From Synura sp. LO234KE (taxonomy: Eukaryota; Sar; Synurophyceae; Synurales; Mallomonadaceae): 11,017 bases of DNA. Below, piece by piece: positions 7,001 to 11,017 of this stretch; positions within the stretch are counted from its first letter, which is position 1; each line of letters begins with the position of its first letter. The DNA lies in contig VKHC01000565.1 in assembly GCA_015143735.1 (NCBI GenBank), forward strand, positions 1 through 11,017, in the 5' to 3' direction. The notes under the pieces were generated by a model. That model was given only the letters and a program-made list of their open reading frames with translations, had not been told where the DNA came from and ran no database searches. The position numbers and the translations under genes were made by a program.

Positions 7001-9242
7001 TAAAAAAGGGTAGGACAAGAGACCGAGGCTGTTGAACGCAACGCTGCTGGTATCTCCCGCGATCTACCTCGTTCCCAATTGAGCCAAGGGGAGGGAGAGG
7101 GTCCGGGTTCGAAATATGGGGTAACGGGCCGATCGGGACCTTCACGTCCGGCTGCAGGTCAAGGGAAGTATGCTATGACCGTGTCAGGGAATCATTCAAT
7201 GGACGCAGTTGGTGGTGGGCGTCAGGGCAACAGACACGTCGGAGGGGAGGATGATGACGTGGAGGATGAAGGCGGGGTTACACCGGAGCGAAGGAGAGAC
7301 TTAAATGAGTCTTCGGAGGTGTAGGGCGATGTGGACGAAGAGGGCACCGAGGTGGCGGAGGAGGACTTTGACATTGAGGAAATCGTGGGTAAGGATCCAC
7401 AAGAGACACTGATGCTACGCGCAGTCGCTTTGGAGAAGAGAGGGGACGTAGCCGGAGCGTTCAAACATTTGCGTCAAATATTAGCCAACGACAAGGCGAA
7501 CGTTCAGGCCACGTTGTCGCTAGGCCGGTTACTGTTGAGTGCGGGTGAGTTGCAGAGCGCTGAGATGTTATATCGCCGGGCTGTGTCGCTGGGTACTGGA
7601 GGGGTAGAGGCTCATTTGGGTCTGGCGAGTGTATACGGCCGTATGCCTGGGAAGGCTGAACCAGAGATACTTTGTCTTCGTGGCGCGTCGCGGCTGTGGC
7701 CCGAGGATGTGGGAGTGCGGGTGGCACTTGGGAAGGCACTGAATCGTGACCGTCGGTATCCGGAGGCAGCGCACGAGTTTAAAGCAGCCATTACGAGAGA
7801 TGGGTAAGAACCGTTTTCAAGCAATGCTGATTATAATTTGAATTTATGTTGGAATGTAATCTGGGTGGTAATATTGTAAGAGTTGTATCCTATTGTGTTT
7901 GGTGGAAGGTGTAAGGAATGAGTAAATTATGGTGCCCGAGGACTATCTTTGCGTATACGGGAGGATGTAGTGCTATGGCGTGGTGCGCAGTTGTGGTCTG
8001 CATGGGAATCTTTCGGATTTTAGTTTAAACAGTTATCTGCAACGCTCCTATTTGGGGTCATTATCTATTCTGTGTGTTGTGTTGTAAGGCACTGTACGGA
8101 AGCTGTAACCGCTCTGGCGCACACGTTGATGCAGTTGGGACGAAGCGAGGACGCCGTGAAGTGCATTGAGGTGAACTACCACGCTTATACTATAGCTCCA
8201 CGTTCAGAACAGGAGCATTTACCTCTGTGTACAATTTTTTCTGTGTACAATTTTTGACTGAATAAGATATAACGCAGTGTAGTGGGAAAGCGCAGAGCTT
8301 TCTTTTATGAAGTTGACTCATTCGTAAGCACAATATAAAAAGCACCCTGTATCACACGTAAGATAAACCTATATGAATCCGTCGCGTCGTCGGTTTTATC
8401 ACCTACCAATAAGCACACTTCTTTTTCGGTACAAAGGAATAATCATATTTCATGTTATAATAACCACTAAATCCATTCATATGAACTCGCAGATGAGCGC
8501 GCTGATTGGTCGAGAAAGAGAGGACGCATTACTCGAGTTGGGAGAGGCGCTTCTCGAGCGACATGAAGCGCGTGTGACGGCCGAAGGGAACGGGGAAGTC
8601 TCGGCATCGGAGCGCGGCGAGGTGGAGTTGCGATCTGCAGAGCGGTAAGTGGATTTCAGCGTAGCGTTTGGAATGTGAATGAGATGCTTTCGGACAACTC
8701 TCATTCCATTATTGCTGCTTACCTCGCTTCAATCCGGACGCTGGATAGCTATCCTCCAAATGTATTTTTTTGCTCACATTTCATTGCCCAAGATCGAGTA
8801 GTAATGATTCATTTCGATGAGGATGGAAATGAATGAAACGGCCGACAGCAGCTTCACTTTCCACACACCATTTTATATGATGGTTAGTGTAGGTGTGTAT
8901 ATATGGGTGCAAAATTGTAATGTTCTGACGATGTCTGCGGTCCGTATCTACTCCTCCGAGTCACTTTCGCCCTGCGCTTACTTCACTTCTACCCGTTGTG
9001 TACAGATGTTTCGAGCTCGCGCTGTTCTCGAAAGACGATGAATTAGAATTAGATGACGAGGCGCAGATTGAAGAACAAGGATCAGGACACCGTGTAAACA
9101 TCCTTCAGTTGTACTTCTTATCTGTCCACCACGGAGGGATGCCAAGCAGCGCCTTGTATACAGTACAGTTGACCTACTTCTGCATGACCATATCCAGTAT
9201 TGGAGTGGTTGGGAGTTGTGTATGACCATTCTAGTGGTCTGA
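4024..9242 (+). CDS. Large protein: disordered N-terminal half, coiled coil, C-terminal TPR repeats
   Basis: Unrecognised gene; its 5' end is not found. Working exon set: coding-like segments from about 4024 to 5148, then 5198-5497, 5566-6411, 6753-7803 (with problems at 7000-7010 and 7322), 8089-8170, 8493-8644, 9006-9093 and 9150-9242 (TGA). N-terminal parts are Ser/Pro/Asn/Gly-rich and look disordered, for example TPPAPPATTTSS and a basic RGRGRNDGQDDEEPFQREES stretch. A coiled coil lies at 4981-5434. From 7403 come about six TPRs. The last four splice joints are clean: GG|G (7803/8089), GAG|ATG (8170/8493), CG|A (8644/9006) and CGT|CGC (9093/9150). TPRs bind partner proteins, so a scaffold role is inferred. 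In the 5' half the open frame shifts several times and contains stops. Introns, assembly indels or pseudogene decay could each explain this. No ATG heads the first open stretch. Confidence 0.6.
4384..5148 (+). other. Low-complexity Ser/Pro/Gly-rich part of the large gene
   Basis: One frame is open from 4384 to 5268 and carries the coiled coil at its end. In 4322-4600 a second frame is also open and has a more Ser/Pro/Ala-like composition (NTSPFSTSPQSSSPSP, ending PPPPPVERIGA before TAA at 4601). I cannot tell which frame is used there. Before that, another open stretch (3892-4302) begins inside repeat copy A and reads SPTPTRPAIAQPPTTGYPHP. No domain is recognisable; the text-like bias alone suggests coding. 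Confidence 0.4.
4981..5434 (+). other. Coiled-coil domain of the large gene
   Basis: Dense Glu/Arg/Leu heptad-like sequence: EELERREREERADALSLV, then MEDVLLELQSLDRMKVELE, and after a frame change RAEAEESNLAVL and EERCRAALEEAERVRRES through QERVKRVREEASRRAGETQE. Coiled coils like this usually mediate dimerisation or filament-like packing. The frame moves by one within 5149-5210. A 49-base intron at 5149-5197 (donor CAG|gtgaag, acceptor gtcag|CGG, internal ctgac) would restore the frame in phase 0. The whole stretch is strongly purine-rich on this strand. Confidence 0.65.
5149..5197 (+). other. Candidate 49-base intron in the coiled coil
   Basis: The donor context gagcag|gtgaag is close to the textbook consensus, the acceptor is ggtcag|cgg, and ctgac at 5167-5171 could be the branch site. 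Phase is 0 on both sides, and removal joins the two coiled-coil frames (VELEREQ to RKLLLAVTLERAE). It is slightly shorter than the 54-62 base introns nearby. The alternative is a single-base indel near 5205-5210, since the bases removed also read as coiled-coil-like sequence. Confidence 0.4.
5498..5565 (+). other. Candidate 68-base intron with purine-rich 3' end
   Basis: Donor gtg|gtaggt and acceptor ggggttag|GGA, both phase 0. Removing it takes out an in-frame TAG (5563-5565) and moves from the coiled-coil frame to the open frame used through 6411. The 3' end is nearly all purines, which is a poor acceptor. An equally good donor (ATG|gtaggt) lies at 5435. A frameshift plus a nonsense codon would look the same. 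Confidence 0.3.
6412..6752 (+). other. Intron (341 bases) in the large gene
   Basis: Donor ACTCAG|gtctgt after ...RHSNLTQ and acceptor cttatatgcag|GCCGAC before ADGQDYSGQQQARRK, phase 0 on both sides. The frame stays open past the donor to 6561, but it turns hydrophobic there, unlike the polar sequence on either side, which argues that it is intronic. The donor (gtctgt) is weak, so its exact position is uncertain. I see no further exon inside. Confidence 0.5.
7403..9039 (+). other. TPR repeat block of the large gene
   Basis: Repeats in order: ETLMLRAVALEKRGDVAGAF (TPR1), ATLSLGRLLLSAGELQSAEM with LYRRAVSL (TPR2), EAHLGLASVYGRMPG with a degenerate second helix (TPR3), VRVALGKALNRDRRYPEAAH with EFKAAI (TPR4), AVTALAHTLMQLGRSEDAVK (TPR5) and DALLELGEALLERH (helix A of TPR6). 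Helix B of TPR6 (SAERCFELALFSKDD) comes after a charged insertion of about 25 residues and is assembled only after splicing. Canonical TPR positions (L8, G/A-rich 20, A27-like) can be followed. An acidic tail with ELELDDEAQIEEQ follows. TPRs bind short peptide or helical partners; no specific TPR family is recognised. Confidence 0.82.
8225..8256 (+). repeat. Two tandem copies of a 16-base unit
   Basis: Ctgtgtacaatttttt (8225-8240) is followed directly by ctgtgtacaatttttg (8241-8256), with one mismatch. It lies inside the intron 8171-8492 and looks like a recent slippage duplication. No function is apparent. Confidence 0.8.
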
Positions 9243-9660
9243 ATATGGATTTTATGTCTTATTGTTTTGACGTGTTACTTTGACTTTATGCTTGTGTGTA
9301 GTGAAGTAATCCATATTGCTCAACAGAAGGGGAGGCATATGTTTAATCGATGCCGAAGAGAATGGATGTAATTTTGTCCGCTGTCGTGGAAGCTCGTGTA
9401 GGATATAACGTGCAGGCAGCTATAATATTAAGATCTTTCTGTTAGTACTATTAGAATATGGGCTGATCGTCTCGGCATGGACACTTTTTTAGTTTTAATT
9501 AGGATTCTCGACAATGATTATCCAGCACCCCCAGCGCACCAAGAATCATGCGCGGGAAGCGTGATTAACGTCAGGATACTAAATACTGTTCGGCATCGGA
9601 ATCCACTTGGCAGCAATCAGAAAAACTCGTCTACAGAGTGCATCAGTGGATAAAAATCCA
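9243..9660. other. Noncoding region after the TPR gene
   Basis: No exon is supported on either strand. It should hold the 3' untranslated region and terminator of the TPR gene, but I see no clear AATAAA. Composition is AT-leaning and no repeat is evident until copy B begins. Confidence 0.5.
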
Positions 9661-10020
9661 TGCTATAGTGGTACCGACTACAGTGGTACCACCCAAGCAA
9701 AGTCCACCACTAAAACCCCAGCTATGGCTGGTTGGGTTTTGGATGGACCAGCTATAGCTTGTTTTTCAATTCTAAATACCCAGCTATAGTCGGTCAACTA
9801 TAGCTGGTTGGGTTTTGGATGGACCAGCTATAGCTGGTGACCAAGGGTTTAAGGGGTCAAAAAAGGAAGGTCCTGGACATTTTATGGTGAACTTTGGTGG
9901 TGGACTTTTGGTGGTTAGGTTTTGGGTGGACCGACTATAGCTGGTGGCGACACTTATAGAGTACGATGAATAAATTTTGGTGCGTACAACAAACAACTGT
10001 GGATGGTGAACTTTGGTGGT
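9661..10020. repeat. CTATAG repeat, copy B (longer, internally duplicated)
   Basis: Rich in the CAGCTATAGCTG palindrome and its variants (for example at 9825-9836). A block of about 41 bases at 9719-9759 recurs at 9795-9835 with two mismatches; both carry ggttgggttttggatggacc. A third, more diverged copy lies at about 9911-9944 and ends at ccgactatagctggt. The sequence atggtgaactttggtggt occurs identically at 9884-9901 and 10003-10020. Block order matches copy A at 3852-4019 in the same orientation. Open reading stretches on both strands are by-products of the repetitive sequence. A nonautonomous element or tandemly expanding satellite is the likely nature; no transposase or clear terminal inverted repeat is present. 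Confidence 0.75.
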
Positions 10021-10788
10021 AGACTGTACAAGGTTCTTACGACTTTGACGGAGGCAACATAACAAGAAATTTTGGAAATATCACGTCTTTGCTAAGGGTG
10101 TCTGATAACGAGAATTTATGTTAAATGATAACGGCAGTGCCGTGGTATGAAAAGTCTCTAAATAAGAGTCACTGCCTTGCTAGTAGAGGTGACCGACCGT
10201 AACCACAGTTTTTCTACTAAAGAATTGGCTCCTCCTCGGTGCACACCATTTTGTGTCATTGAAACGCCTATTATCTTTTGTGAGCAATCGTGGCTCTATC
10301 ACAACCATGGTTAAAACCACAGGAAAGCACGTTAAATGGTGTGGAGAGCCACGGTAGCAGAGTGACCGAAGGCGCTCGAAGGACCACTGCACCCGCAAGA
10401 GACAGACGGCTGGTATTACTACCACTACACATGCATAGATTTACACTTCAAAGAAGCTAAATTCTAGTATAACAACTGATACCCTCTTTCTGTTCCTCCT
10501 CTACGACGACCTCCTTGTGGTTGACTAGCTGACTTGACTTGTGGGGCTGGTTCAAAATACTAAGAAGGAAAGTACACTAGACTTGTATTAATTTTGTTGC
10601 AGACATCAAGCGACGATACAATAATTCGTAAGAGTTACTTATACTAAAACTATACTTAGTACAGCAAGATGAAGCGCACGAAAGGTTAGTCGGCTTCACT
10701 CTTCAAATTGCATTTGTGCATTGGTATAAAATATTCCCAGCCGCTGTAGATTTGAGCACAGTAGACAAATTTCCGAATCTCCGTTCAG
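10021..10788. other. Noncoding region with a hairpin
   Basis: No exon is supported on either strand. It should include the 3' untranslated region of the minus-strand ankyrin gene to its right. Apart from the hairpin at 10290-10352, I see no repeat, RNA gene or clear polyadenylation signal. Confidence 0.5.
10290..10352. repeat. Imperfect inverted repeat / hairpin
   Basis: Gtggctct (10290-10297) pairs perfectly with agagccac (10345-10352). Inside, cacaaccat can pair with atggtgtg with a small bulge, extending the stem to roughly 16 pairs around a loop of about 25 bases. It does not fit a tRNA. It may be the remains of a small mobile element or a structured transcript. Confidence 0.45.
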
Positions 10789-11017
10789 CTACAGAACTCC
10801 TCCGATTGAGGTTAGGAATTCTTGCATCTCCGGTATGTGCGCATACGCAAGAGCAGTGTTCCCTTCCTATACAGCAGACGAAGTAAAAGTAAGAACAGAG
10901 ACGTAACCGTAACCATCACGCATGAGGGCTGGGATCACCTTATCGCGATGGTTCAGGACGGCCCCGTGAGCGAGCAGCAGTTTCGCAATGTCAATGAAGT
11001 TATGATCCACTGCCCAC
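10789..11017 (-). CDS. Ankyrin-repeat protein, 3' end (enters from the right edge)
   Basis: Two exons on the minus strand: 10939-11017 (continues outside) and 10789-10866, ending at TAG (10789-10791). The first reads IDIAKLLLAHGAVLNHRDK, a typical ankyrin second helix and turn. The second reads EGNTALAYAHIPEMQEFLTS then IGGVL and stop, a final repeat cut short after its second helix. The joint HRDK|EGNTAL is in perfect ankyrin register and phase 0, the same exon boundary as in the other two ankyrin genes. The intron is 72 bases with a rather weak donor (gtgatc) and a good acceptor (ctatag). The rest of the gene is outside. Ankyrin identity is secure from the repeat pattern; function and partner are unknown. 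Confidence 0.85.

Noticed and set aside
9784-10065. Minus-strand open frame of 93 codons
   Set aside because: Translation of repeat copy B, with Pro/Thr/Lys low complexity produced by the repeat. Similar open stretches appear on the other strand.
10290-10352. tRNA gene
   Set aside because: The 8-base outer stem is of near-tRNA length, but there are no anticodon or T-arm signatures (no GTTCGA-like box B).
10180-10425. Minus-strand open frame of 81 codons near the hairpin
   Set aside because: No domain, no splice support, no codon bias resembling the neighbouring genes.
1-11017. General reassignment of TAG to an amino acid, to explain internal TAGs
   Set aside because: Two ankyrin genes end at TAG exactly where the repeat pattern ends, and sequence beyond those stops is not protein-like.

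Overview
This window looks like nuclear DNA of a eukaryote with an intron-rich genome. Protein-coding signal comes in short pieces joined by GT...AG borders with good donors (gtaag, gtgag) and pyrimidine-rich acceptors. There are no bacterial-style operons or ribosome-binding sites. I cannot name the organism from the sequence. Ankyrin-gene expansions with short introns occur in many protists, algae and early-branching fungi.

Layout from left to right: (1) 1-1770, minus strand: the 5' part of an ankyrin-repeat gene, seven exons visible, running off the left edge. (2) 1771-2575: an AT-rich gap between two divergent genes. (3) 2576-3522, plus strand: a second ankyrin-repeat gene with a short 3' end and AATAAA directly after the stop. 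(4) 3523-4020: intergenic DNA with a duplicated and partly palindromic stretch, then copy A of a CTATAG-rich repeat. (5) About 4024-9242, plus strand: a large gene for a protein with a long disordered N-terminal half, a coiled coil and a C-terminal block of about six TPR repeats. The TPR end is clean; the 5' half changes frame several times. (6) 9661-10020: copy B of the CTATAG repeat, in the same orientation as copy A. (7) 10021-10788: noncoding. (8) 10789-11017, minus strand: the last two exons of a third ankyrin gene that enters from the right edge.

The three ankyrin genes share one architecture. Nearly every internal exon is 93-114 bases, encodes one repeat, and is bounded by phase-0 introns cut at the same place in the repeat, just before the x-G-x-T-P/A-L turn. 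This is a modular arrangement that could be lengthened or shortened by duplicating or losing whole exons. The TPR gene is unrelated in sequence and has mixed-phase introns. It sits between two direct copies of the same repeat family inside this ankyrin cluster.

Ankyrin and TPR repeats are both protein-binding scaffolds. No catalytic domain, signal peptide or membrane segment is convincing anywhere in the window, so no pathway can be assigned. I see no rRNA, tRNA, CRISPR array or transposase gene.
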